Of a stretch of DNA of 12,645 nt, positions 6,457 through 12,645 are shown piece by piece (positions within the stretch are counted from its first letter, which is position 1; every line of letters begins with the position of its first letter). Both the position numbers and the translations under genes were made by a program. Under the pieces are notes generated by a model. The model did not search any database, was not told where the DNA came from, and was given only the letters and a program-made list of their open reading frames with translations. The DNA lies in the NCBI GenBank assembly GCA_946007445.1, contig CAMGAL010000027.1:1-12645 (forward strand), in the 5' to 3' direction. The DNA is from an uncultured Mediterranea sp. Lineage in GTDB: Bacteria > Bacteroidota > Bacteroidia > Bacteroidales > Bacteroidaceae.

Positions 6457-6948
6457 ATGAAGAAAATCGGCTTACTATCGGACACCCACGCCTATTGGGA
6501 CGAGAAATACCTGCAATACTTCGAGCCGTGCGACGAGATTTGGCACGCCGGCGACATCGGCTCGCTGGAGGTGGCACAGAAATTGGCCGCCTTCCGCCCC
6601 CTGCGGGCGGTCTATGGCAACATCGACGGGCAGGACATCCGGCGCTTCTACCCGCAGACGCTGCGCTTCGTGGTAGAAGGGGCTGAAGTGCTGATGAAGC
6701 ACATCGGGGGCTATCCGGGCAACTACGACGCCTCCATCCGCGGCAGCATCCTGGTGCGGCCACCCAAGCTCTTCATCAGCGGCCACTCGCACATTCTGAA
6801 GGTGCTCTACGACAAGACTTTGGGATGCCTGCACATCAATCCCGGCGCGGCCGGCATCTACGGCTTCCACAAGGTGCGCACGCTGGTGCGATTCACCGTC
6901 GATGAGGGCAACTTCAAAGATTTAGAGGTGATAGAGTTGGCCGGTTGA
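6457..6948 (+). CDS. YfcE/MJ0936-family metallophosphoesterase
   Basis: A 163-residue calcineurin-like phosphoesterase of the small YfcE type. The metal-binding motifs are in order: SDTH with Asp9 and His11, HAGDIGS with Asp33, YGNIDG with Asn55, a lone His at 82 (MKHIGGYPG), and SGHSH with His110 and His112. Together they can hold two metal ions for hydrolysis of phosphodiester bonds. The length is typical and no signal peptide is present, so it is cytoplasmic. The start ATG is preceded by an A-rich leader (ACAAGGAAA), the usual Bacteroidales style. It diverges from ppk1 and is followed after about 150 bp by rfbA. The natural substrate of this family is poorly known; YfcE itself acts on model phosphodiesters. 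A link to polyphosphate is only suggested by position. Confidence 0.92.
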   Translation: MKKIGLLSDTHAYWDEKYLQYFEPCDEIWHAGDIGSLEVAQKLAAFRPLRAVYGNIDGQDIRRFYPQTLRFVVEGAEVLMKHIGGYPGNYDASIRGSILVRPPKLFISGHSHILKVLYDKTLGCLHINPGAAGIYGFHKVRTLVRFTVDEGNFKDLEVIELAG

Positions 6949-6967
6949 AAAATTTTTCTGATATTTG
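6937..6967 (+). promoter_or_regulatory. Possible promoter for rfbA-rfbB
   Basis: TTG (6937-6939), a 20-bp spacer and GATATTTG (6960-6967) resemble the -33/-7 pattern with one mismatch in the -7 box. It overlaps the end of the metallophosphoesterase gene. The leader would be about 120 nt long and contain the hairpin and heptamer repeats below. Confidence 0.35.
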
Positions 6968-6980
6968 CACTTGAATACTA

Positions 6981-7000
6981 CGAAGAGCCGTGGGGCTTCG
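6981..7000 (+). terminator. Hairpin with pyrimidine-rich tail, weak terminator candidate
   Basis: CGAAG (6981-6985) pairs with CTTCG (6996-7000), with a further CC/GG pairing inside, followed by TCCTCCTTCTTATTTT. It could end the metallophosphoesterase transcript or attenuate rfbA. The internal mismatch and interrupted T tract make it weak. Confidence 0.3.
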
Positions 7001-7034
7001 TCCTCCTTCTTATTTTGTTCGACAGATTATGTAT

Positions 7035-7090
7035 AACTCGCAGCTTACAGCTCGTCACTTGTAGCTCATAGCTCGCAACTTGTAACTAAT
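7035..7090 (+). repeat. Eight degenerate tandem heptamers before rfbA
   Basis: The stretch divides exactly into eight 7-bp units, for example AACTCGC, AGCTCGT, AGCTCAT and AACTTGT, with rough consensus A(A/G)CT(C/T)(G/A)(T/C). It ends 6 bp before the rfbA ATG. Similar heptamer runs with other unit sequences precede rfbB and menA. Function unknown. Confidence 0.75.
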
Positions 7091-7096
7091 AAGAAT

Positions 7097-7978
7097 ATGA
7101 AAGGAATCATTCTGGCCGGTGGCAGTGCTACACGACTCTACCCGCTCTCCAAGGCTATCTCCAAGCAAATCATGCCTGTGTACGACAAGCCCATGATTTA
7201 CTATCCCCTCTCCACGCTGATGCTGGCCGGCATCCGCGAAGTGCTGATTATCTCCACGCCGCGCGACCTGCCCATGTTCCGCGACCTGCTGGGCACGGGC
7301 GAAGATCTGGGCATGAGCTTCTCCTACAAGATACAGGAGCAACCCAACGGATTGGCACAGGCCTTCGTGCTGGGAGCCGAGTTCCTGAACGGCGAACCGG
7401 GATGCCTCATCCTGGGCGACAACCTCTTCTACGGCCAAGGATTCTCCGCCATGCTGAAGCGGGCCGCCTCTATCGACAAGGGTGCCTGCATCTTCGGCTA
7501 CTATGTGAAAGACCCGCGCGCCTACGGCGTCGTGGAGTTTGACGAAGGGGGCAAAGTCATCTCCATCGAGGAGAAGCCGGCCCAGCCCAAGAGCAACTAC
7601 GCCGTGCCCGGACTCTACTTCTACGACTCCACCGTCACCGCCAAGGCAGCTGCCCTGAAGCCCTCGGCCCGCGGCGAGTATGAAATCACCGACCTCAACC
7701 GACTCTATCTGGAGGAGGGCACCCTGAAGGTGGAACTCTTCGGACGCGGCTTCGCCTGGCTCGACACGGGCAACTGCGACAGCCTGCTGGAGGCCAGCAA
7801 CTTCGTGGCCACCATCCAGAACCGCCAAGGCTTCCGCGTGAGCTGCATCGAGGAGATAGCCTGGCGCAAGGGATGGATTGACCTCGACCAGCTCTACCAC
7901 CTGGGTGAACAGTTGGGCAAGACGGAGTATGGCCGCTACCTGATGGAACTGGCCGATAGCCACAGACAGAAGAATTAA
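7097..7978 (+). CDS. rfbA: Glucose-1-phosphate thymidylyltransferase
   Basis: A 293-residue nucleotidyltransferase (RmlA) that makes dTDP-glucose from dTTP and glucose-1-phosphate, the entry step to dTDP-L-rhamnose and other deoxysugars. The nucleotide-binding loop is [19 protein letters not shown] (6-24) with Arg13 and Lys23. The metal-binding aspartates are Asp108 in [11 protein letters not shown] and Asp223 in WLDTGN. EEKP (158-161) and GEYEITDLN (193-201) are family hallmarks. Ala11 replaces the usual Gly of GGSGTR, which I recall as common in Bacteroidales homologues, so it is probably harmless. Length is normal. rfbB follows after 27 bp, so the two form an operon. Cytoplasmic; it serves surface polysaccharide synthesis. 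Confidence 0.97.
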   Translation: MKGIILAGGSATRLYPLSKAISKQIMPVYDKPMIYYPLSTLMLAGIREVLIISTPRDLPMFRDLLGTGEDLGMSFSYKIQEQPNGLAQAFVLGAEFLNGEPGCLILGDNLFYGQGFSAMLKRAASIDKGACIFGYYVKDPRAYGVVEFDEGGKVISIEEKPAQPKSNYAVPGLYFYDSTVTAKAAALKPSARGEYEITDLNRLYLEEGTLKVELFGRGFAWLDTGNCDSLLEASNFVATIQNRQGFRVSCIEEIAWRKGWIDLDQLYHLGEQLGKTEYGRYLMELADSHRQKN

Positions 7979-7993
7979 CAATTAACAATTATC
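7973..7993 (+). repeat. Three tandem heptamers at the rfbA-rfbB junction
   Basis: AATTAAC (7973-7979), AATTAAC (7980-7986) and AATTATC (7987-7993) follow in register; a fourth, AGTTGTA (7994-8000), may be a decayed unit. The first unit contains the rfbA stop codon and the run fills most of the space before the rfbB ATG at 8006. Confidence 0.7.
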
Positions 7994-8005
7994 AGTTGTA
8001 AACCT

Positions 8006-9145
8006 ATGAAGACTTATCTCGTAACAGGTGCCGCAGGATTCATCGGCGCCAACTACATCAAATACATCTTGGGCAAGCACACCGACATCCGCGTGGTGGT
8101 GCTCGACGCCCTGACTTATGCCGGCAACCTGGGAACAATCGCCGGCGACATGGACAACCAACGCTGCTTCTTCGTCAAAGGCGACATCTGCGACCGCAAG
8201 TTGGCCGACGAGCTGTTTGCCCAATACGACTTCGACTACGTGGTGAACTTTGCTGCCGAGAGCCATGTGGACCGCAGCATCGAGAATCCGCAACTCTTCC
8301 TGCAGACCAACATCCTCGGCACACAGAACCTGCTGGATGCAGCCCGCCGCGCCTGGGTGACCGGCAAGGACGAGCAGGGCTATCCCACCTGGCGCGAGGG
8401 GGTGCGCTACCACCAAGTATCTACCGACGAGGTGTATGGCTCATTGGGAGCCGAAGGCTACTTCACCGAGCAGACACCCCTCTGCCCGCACAGCCCCTAC
8501 AGCGCCAGCAAGACCAGTGCCGACCTGGTGGTCATGGCCTACCACGACACCTACAAGATGCCGGTGAGCATCACCCGCTGCTCCAACAACTACGGGCCCT
8601 ATCACTTCCCCGAAAAACTGATTCCCCTCATCATCAAGAACATCCTGGAGGGCAAGAGCCTGCCCGTCTATGGCGACGGCAGCAACGTGCGCGACTGGCT
8701 CTATGTGGAAGACCATTGCAAAGCCATCGACCTGGTGGTGCGCAAGGGCCGGGAAGGTGAAGTATATAATGTAGGCGGCCACAACGAAAAGACCAATCTG
8801 GAGATTGTGAAACTGACCATCAGCACCATCCATCGGTTGATGGAGGAGAAGCCCGAATACCGCCAGGTATTGAAGAAGCAGGTGACCGCTGCCGATGGCT
8901 CCATCGACATCAGCTGGATAAACGAGGACCTCATCACCTTTGTGAAGGACCGCCTGGGCCACGACCAGCGCTATGCCATCGACCCCACCAAGATTACCAA
9001 TGCCTTAGGATGGTATCCGGAAACGAAATTTGAGGTGGGCATCGTGAAGACCATCGAATGGTACCTGAACAACCAGGCGTGGGTGGAAGAGGTGACCAGC
9101 GGCGACTACCAGCACTACTACGAGCGCATGTACGGACAGCGCTAA
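8006..9145 (+). CDS. rfbB: dTDP-glucose 4,6-dehydratase
   Basis: A 379-residue extended short-chain dehydrogenase (RmlB) that uses bound NAD to convert dTDP-glucose to dTDP-4-keto-6-deoxyglucose. Visible are the Rossmann glycine motif GAAGFIG (8-14), DALTYAGNL (34-42), NFAAESHVDRS (81-91), the catalytic STDEVYG with Thr140-Asp141-Glu142, and YSASK with Tyr165 and Lys169. Further C-terminal are RCSNNYGPYHFPEKLIP and YGDGSNVRDWLYVEDH, which bind the nucleotide sugar. It is slightly longer than the roughly 360-residue enterobacterial enzyme, with an insertion around residues 285-320 (TAADGSIDISWINEDLI), as I recall for Bacteroidales homologues. Its TAA stop overlaps the stop of the convergent menA. 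rfbC and rfbD are not adjacent, so the pathway must be completed from elsewhere. Confidence 0.97.
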   Translation: MKTYLVTGAAGFIGANYIKYILGKHTDIRVVVLDALTYAGNLGTIAGDMDNQRCFFVKGDICDRKLADELFAQYDFDYVVNFAAESHVDRSIENPQLFLQTNILGTQNLLDAARRAWVTGKDEQGYPTWREGVRYHQVSTDEVYGSLGAEGYFTEQTPLCPHSPYSASKTSADLVVMAYHDTYKMPVSITRCSNNYGPYHFPEKLIPLIIKNILEGKSLPVYGDGSNVRDWLYVEDHCKAIDLVVRKGREGEVYNVGGHNEKTNLEIVKLTISTIHRLMEEKPEYRQVLKKQVTAADGSIDISWINEDLITFVKDRLGHDQRYAIDPTKITNALGWYPETKFEVGIVKTIEWYLNNQAWVEEVTSGDYQHYYERMYGQR

Positions 9146-10050
9146 GCAGCCTGTTCCGCAGCCATGAGAATCATGGCACTGAACAGCAATCCCATGAGCA
9201 GCATATTGCGCGAGGTCTCGCCCAATATGCTGTTCAGCTTTCTACCACTGCCAATGGCCACCATCTTGCGCCAAGTGCGCAGATGAATCAACAGATAGAT
9301 GAGGGACATCTGCTGAATGTAGAAGTCGCTCTCCCGCACCAGCCAGACACTGCCGGCAAAGGCCGCCACTCCCAGGGCGAGGTAGAAACGTTGCCCGAAG
9401 GTAGCCCCCCAACGCACCACGACGGTGCGCTTGCCGCTCAAGGCATCCTGCTCGCGGTCGCGGTAGTTGTTCACCACCAGCAGGGTATCTATCAGCAAGC
9501 CACACACCACACCGGCCACCAGGGCATCGGCAGTCAGCTGATGGGCCTGCACATAGTAGGTGCCACCCACCGGCACCAGCCCGAAGAAGCAGAGCACCAG
9601 CACATCGCCCCACCCCAAGTAGGAGAGCTTCGTGGTATAGAGGAAGGCAAACAGCACACAGAGTGCGCCCAGCAGCACCAGCTCGCCACCGCGCCAGGGC
9701 AAGTCAGCAGCCTGGAAAAGTAAGGCCAGTCCGGCCAGGCAAGAGCAGGCAATGGCCACGATGATGCCTCGGCGCATGGCACGAGGAGTGATCCACCCCT
9801 GCGCACAGGCCCTTTCCGGGCCCAAGCGGTCGGCCCGGTCGGTGCCCTTCAGGAAGTCGTAGAGGTCGTTAATGAAGTTGGCCACCACCTGCATACCGCA
9901 AGCAAAGAGGAAGCAACAGAGGGCAGGCACTGCGCGAAACGTGCCATCAGCCAGTGCCAACGACGTGCCCACCAATACGGGAATCACCGCTCCCGTCAGT
10001 GTCTTGGGCCGAGCGGCCAGCACCCAGGCTTGCAAAGAGTTGGTCTTCAT
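9142..10050 (-). CDS. menA: 1,4-dihydroxy-2-naphthoate polyprenyltransferase
   Basis: A 302-residue UbiA-superfamily membrane prenyltransferase that attaches the polyprenyl chain to 1,4-dihydroxy-2-naphthoate in menaquinone synthesis. The start is the ATG at 10048-10050 (MKTNSLQAWVLAARPKTLTG); the frame extends to a TTG at 10083, but that would be encoded by the heptamer repeats. The first aspartate-rich motif is NFINDLYDFLKGTDRAD (58-74) and the second NNYRDREQDALSGKRT (194-209); both hold the magnesium-diphosphate. About eight or nine hydrophobic segments follow the usual pattern. It lies 36 bp downstream of the PPDK-like gene on the same strand, so they are probably co-transcribed. The assignment to menA rather than another UbiA member rests on the ARPKTLT start and overall match, with anaerobic menaquinone respiration expected in this group. 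Confidence 0.93.
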   Translation of the reverse strand: MKTNSLQAWVLAARPKTLTGAVIPVLVGTSLALADGTFRAVPALCCFLFACGMQVVANFINDLYDFLKGTDRADRLGPERACAQGWITPRAMRRGIIVAIACSCLAGLALLFQAADLPWRGGELVLLGALCVLFAFLYTTKLSYLGWGDVLVLCFFGLVPVGGTYYVQAHQLTADALVAGVVCGLLIDTLLVVNNYRDREQDALSGKRTVVVRWGATFGQRFYLALGVAAFAGSVWLVRESDFYIQQMSLIYLLIHLRTWRKMVAIGSGRKLNSILGETSRNMLLMGLLFSAMILMAAEQAA

Positions 10051-10053
10051 AAA

Positions 10054-10088
10054 TCGTCTATTCGTCAATCGTCTAATCGTCAATCGTC
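10054..10088 (-). repeat. Five tandem TCGTC units between the PPDK-like gene and menA
   Basis: TCGTC recurs at 10054, 10062, 10069, 10077 and 10084, at spacings 8, 7, 8, 7. The larger unit is TCGTCTAnTCGTCAA (15 bp, twice) plus one TCGTCAA. The run fills the intergenic gap, begins 3 bp from the menA ATG and overlaps the stop codon of the PPDK-like gene. In the menA mRNA sense it reads as repeated TTGACGA. Confidence 0.75.
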
Positions 10089-12645
10089 AAATGCACGAGG
10101 GCTTCATAACCACACCAACCTTCTTCTTGCCATCCATCTTGGCCACGATGGGGTGGCTGAATCGGATGTGACGCAGGTACTTGGTCTCGGCCACAGCCGG
10201 CTGGAGATTCAGGAACTCTTGGTCGTAGAGGCCGTCACCCCGATAGGCATTGATGGTAAAGTAACCCACGCCAAACGAAGTGAGGTTCTGGAAGAAGTGG
10301 GTTCCCTGACTGGGATCTACCCGATAGTTGGTCAGTCCGGCCTCCACAATGATGCGTGCGGCACTGATGTGCGGCCACTTGACGGGAATGCCCAGCCAAG
10401 GGTCGCTGCTGCCCCAACGGCCCGGGCCCACCAACACATAGTTGCGTCCCTCGTTGAGGAATTGCTGATTGAGTTTCTCTATCTCGGCGGCAATCTCCGG
10501 ATTGTGTGAGGCACTGTAGCCATCGGTCTTGACGTAGACCACATCGTAGAGGTCGTTCATGATGCCGTGGCCCAAGGAGTTGGTCGAGCGGAGCAGCAAC
10601 TCCTCGTCGGCAATGGCTTCCAGGTCCTCGTCGAGCACCTGCTTGCTGTCCACAATAGGACGAATCTGCAGCAGGTAGAAGGTGCCGGTCTTTGCCTTGT
10701 CGGTGCTCAGCGTGGCGGCAAACTCTATCTCCACCGGCCGGCGCATCTCCTCCTGCCCGTACTTCAAGGCCAGCTGCAGGATGCGGGCCAGCGGGAAGAC
10801 ATCGTGTTGCAGGATGTTGGCAAAGGTGATGACCTTGCGTCCTCCCGGGTAGAGGCCGTCGCGGATGACCTGGTCGTAGGGGTCGTAGGTGGAGGCTATG
10901 TAGTTCAGCGACCCGTCTTTCTCGGCTGCCTTGACTGGCAGCTTCAGCAGGTTGAACCCATCGTCGATAGAGAAGTCCTGGCCTCCGTTGCTCAGGTCGA
11001 GGGCGTAGAAGCGGGTCTGCGTCTCGCGCAGGGCCATCTCCATCGCACTGGTCTGCAGCACCTGGTTGGGATGGTAGGGCGAGAAGCGGAGCGTCAGTCC
11101 GCCGTCCACGATGTACTTGCCCAGACCCAAGGCCAGATTGACCGTACCCTCCTCGGCGCGTTCGTCGCCGATAGGGTAGTAGTTGAGCGAGCGGGCCACA
11201 CCTGACATGTTGGGATAGTAGTGGTTGCCATACTGGTTACCCACCACCTCCTGCAGGATGACCGCCATCTTCTCCTGGTCTATCACGTTGCTGGTGGCCT
11301 GCATGTAGGCTTTGGAGTCGCGGAAGAAGACCGACGCATAGACACCCTTGATGGCATCGGAGAGCATACGAAGCATCTCGTACTTGTCGTCTAGATAGGG
11401 TATCATATAGGTATTGTAGATACCGGCGAAGGGCTGGTAGTGGGAGTCTTCCAGCAGCGAGCTGGAGCGGATGGCAATGGGCGACTTCACCACATCGAAG
11501 AAGGTGAAGAAGTCCTCCACCAGCCGGTCGGGCAACTTGGCCTTCAGGAAGTAGCGAAGTATGAGGTCGTCCTCACAATCAGACAGGGCCACCTGATAGA
11601 GGTTGTTGGTCTCCATGAACTCGTCGAACACATCGGTGCAGAGCACTACCGTCTTGGGGATGACTACACGCGCATTCTCAAACTCCTCGAACTCAGGATG
11701 GTGCTTCACCAGGTTGTCGATGAAGGCCAGGCCACGGCCCTTGCCACCCAGCGAGCCTTCGCCGATACGGGCAAAGTTGCTGTAGCGGTCGAAGCGGTCT
11801 CGCTTGAAGACGGCCACCACGCCCTGGTTCTTCATCTTGCGGTACTTCACGATGGCCTCCATGATAATCATGCGGTGGGCATCGACATCCTGCAGGCTGT
11901 TCCAGGTAATGGGTTTCAGGAACTCGGCCACAGGGAACATAGCACGCGAATAGAGCCAGCGGCTGATGTGGTTGCGGCTGATGTGGTAGAGGAACGACTC
12001 GGCCGGCACAGCAAAGATGATGTTCTGCAGTTCCTTGAGGTCCTTCACCCGGGCTATCTCCTCATGCGTCTCCGGGTTGCGGAAAATGAAGTCGCCGAAA
12101 CCGAAACTCTCCGACACAATGCGGCGCAGGTCCACATCCATCTTCTTGGAGTTCTTGTCGATAAAGGCGGCGTTGTACTTGGTGGCATAGGCGGCATTCT
12201 CCGTCTCGCTGCTCTGGATGATGAGAGGCACGAAGGGGTCTTCCTTGCGCACGGCTGCACATAGGCGGATGCCGGCCAGACCATCTTTCTCCCCCCCATC
12301 CACACGCGGAAAGCGCACATCGGTAATGACACCCAGAATGTTGTTCTTATACTTATTATATATACCGATGGCCTCCTCGTAGTTGCGGGCCAGGACAATC
12401 TTGGGCCGGCCGCGCATACGCAACGTGCGCTGGTGGGCGTTCAAGGCTTCGGTACTGAACTCCTGGCTCTGCTTGAGCACGAATTTATAGAGATTGGGCA
12501 GCGTGGAGGAGTAGAAGCGGATGCTGTCCTCCACCAGCAGGATGAGCTGCACGCCCACCTCGTTGACGTCGTGCTCCAGATTCATCTTGTCCTCAATCAA
12601 CTTGATGATGGAGAGGAGCAGGTCGGTGTTGCCCAGCCAGCAGAA
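10087..12645 (-). CDS. Receiver-like / PPDK N-terminal (ATP-grasp) domain protein, start beyond right edge
   Basis: 852 residues are visible and the frame is open to the edge; residue 1 below is the first in the window. Residues 1-20 (WLGNTDLLLSIIKLIEDK) look like the end of a first receiver-like domain. Residues about 32-170 form a second: ILLVEDS (35-41), VITDVRF with Asp109, IIQSSE with Ser146, and FIDKNSK with Lys164, the usual receiver residues. A linker leads to a pyruvate-phosphate-dikinase N-terminal domain with GEGSLGGKGRGLAF (296-308), AIRSSSLLEDSHYQPFAG (391-408) and closing FYLLQIRPIV. About 190 more residues include GRNYVLVGPGRWGSSDPW and DPSQGTHFFQNLTSFGVGY. The phosphohistidine swivel domain and PEP/pyruvate TIM barrel of true PPDK or PEP synthase are absent, so an annotation as PEP synthase would mislead. 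Probably ATP-dependent, possibly controlled by phosphorylation. Followed by menA. Confidence 0.85.
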   Translation of the reverse strand, partial: FCWLGNTDLLLSIIKLIEDKMNLEHDVNEVGVQLILLVEDSIRFYSSTLPNLYKFVLKQSQEFSTEALNAHQRTLRMRGRPKIVLARNYEEAIGIYNKYKNNILGVITDVRFPRVDGGEKDGLAGIRLCAAVRKEDPFVPLIIQSSETENAAYATKYNAAFIDKNSKKMDVDLRRIVSESFGFGDFIFRNPETHEEIARVKDLKELQNIIFAVPAESFLYHISRNHISRWLYSRAMFPVAEFLKPITWNSLQDVDAHRMIIMEAIVKYRKMKNQGVVAVFKRDRFDRYSNFARIGEGSLGGKGRGLAFIDNLVKHHPEFEEFENARVVIPKTVVLCTDVFDEFMETNNLYQVALSDCEDDLILRYFLKAKLPDRLVEDFFTFFDVVKSPIAIRSSSLLEDSHYQPFAGIYNTYMIPYLDDKYEMLRMLSDAIKGVYASVFFRDSKAYMQATSNVIDQEKMAVILQEVVGNQYGNHYYPNMSGVARSLNYYPIGDERAEEGTVNLALGLGKYIVDGGLTLRFSPYHPNQVLQTSAMEMALRETQTRFYALDLSNGGQDFSIDDGFNLLKLPVKAAEKDGSLNYIASTYDPYDQVIRDGLYPGGRKVITFANILQHDVFPLARILQLALKYGQEEMRRPVEIEFAATLSTDKAKTGTFYLLQIRPIVDSKQVLDEDLEAIADEELLLRSTNSLGHGIMNDLYDVVYVKTDGYSASHNPEIAAEIEKLNQQFLNEGRNYVLVGPGRWGSSDPWLGIPVKWPHISAARIIVEAGLTNYRVDPSQGTHFFQNLTSFGVGYFTINAYRGDGLYDQEFLNLQPAVAETKYLRHIRFSHPIVAKMDGKKKVGVVMKPSCI

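Noticed and set aside
7055..7981. 308-codon minus-strand frame over rfbA
   Set aside because: It is the shadow of rfbA, which has all catalytic motifs. Its first residues come from heptamer repeats and it has no recognisable domain.
10051..10083. TTG start at 10083 for menA
   Set aside because: The extra residues would be translated from the tandem TCGTC repeats. The ATG at 10050 begins directly before the conserved N-terminus.
10567..12264. Plus-strand frames of 212 and 274 codons antisense to the PPDK-like gene
   Set aside because: They lie wholly inside a coding gene with clear domain motifs and show no motif of their own.
10087..12645. Annotation as phosphoenolpyruvate synthase or pyruvate phosphate dikinase
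   Set aside because: Only the N-terminal ATP-grasp domain of those enzymes is present; the phosphohistidine and PEP/pyruvate domains are missing.

Overview
The window looks like a chromosomal stretch of a gut Bacteroidales bacterium, Bacteroides or Phocaeicola-like. Supporting signs are a SusC/RagA TonB-linked outer-membrane protein, an HU-HIG DNA-binding protein, several promoters that fit the Bacteroidetes sigma pattern (TTTG, about 19 bp, TAnnTTTG), and A-rich leaders without clear Shine-Dalgarno sites. The large housekeeping genes (4312 onward) are visibly richer in G and C than the AT-rich stretch 2940-4310.

Left part (1-2971, minus strand): a probable two-gene unit. An exported C45/choloylglycine-hydrolase-like Ntn hydrolase is followed 45 bp later by a SusC-type transporter that runs off the left edge. 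A good promoter sits just upstream of the hydrolase. The pairing suggests hydrolysis of an amide-linked substrate coupled to uptake, but the substrate cannot be read from sequence.

Middle part (2972-4311): an AT-rich, repeat-laden accessory island. It holds a 59-codon remnant of a Walker-A ATPase (DUF4143-type) and an HU-HIG protein fused to a C-terminal winged-helix-like domain. Around this gene lie a cluster of GATAAA/TCGGATATAA motifs, some palindromic, and a long leader with two copies of a GTTCAGCC palindrome.

Right part (4312-12645): conserved genes. ppk (polyphosphate kinase 1, minus) and a YfcE-like metallophosphoesterase (plus) diverge from overlapping promoters. rfbA and rfbB (plus) make dTDP-4-keto-6-deoxyglucose from glucose-1-phosphate; rfbC and rfbD are not here. 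rfbB converges on menA with overlapping stop codons. menA (menaquinone synthesis) lies downstream of a large protein that joins receiver-like domains to a pyruvate-phosphate-dikinase N-terminal (ATP-grasp) domain but lacks the usual phosphohistidine and PEP domains; it runs off the right edge.

The most curious non-coding signal is a set of degenerate 7-bp tandem repeats placed immediately before the start codons of rfbA, rfbB and menA, with a different unit sequence at each site. Two of the three begin inside the stop codon of the preceding gene. The most unusual proteins are the receiver/PPDK_N fusion and the HU/winged-helix fusion.
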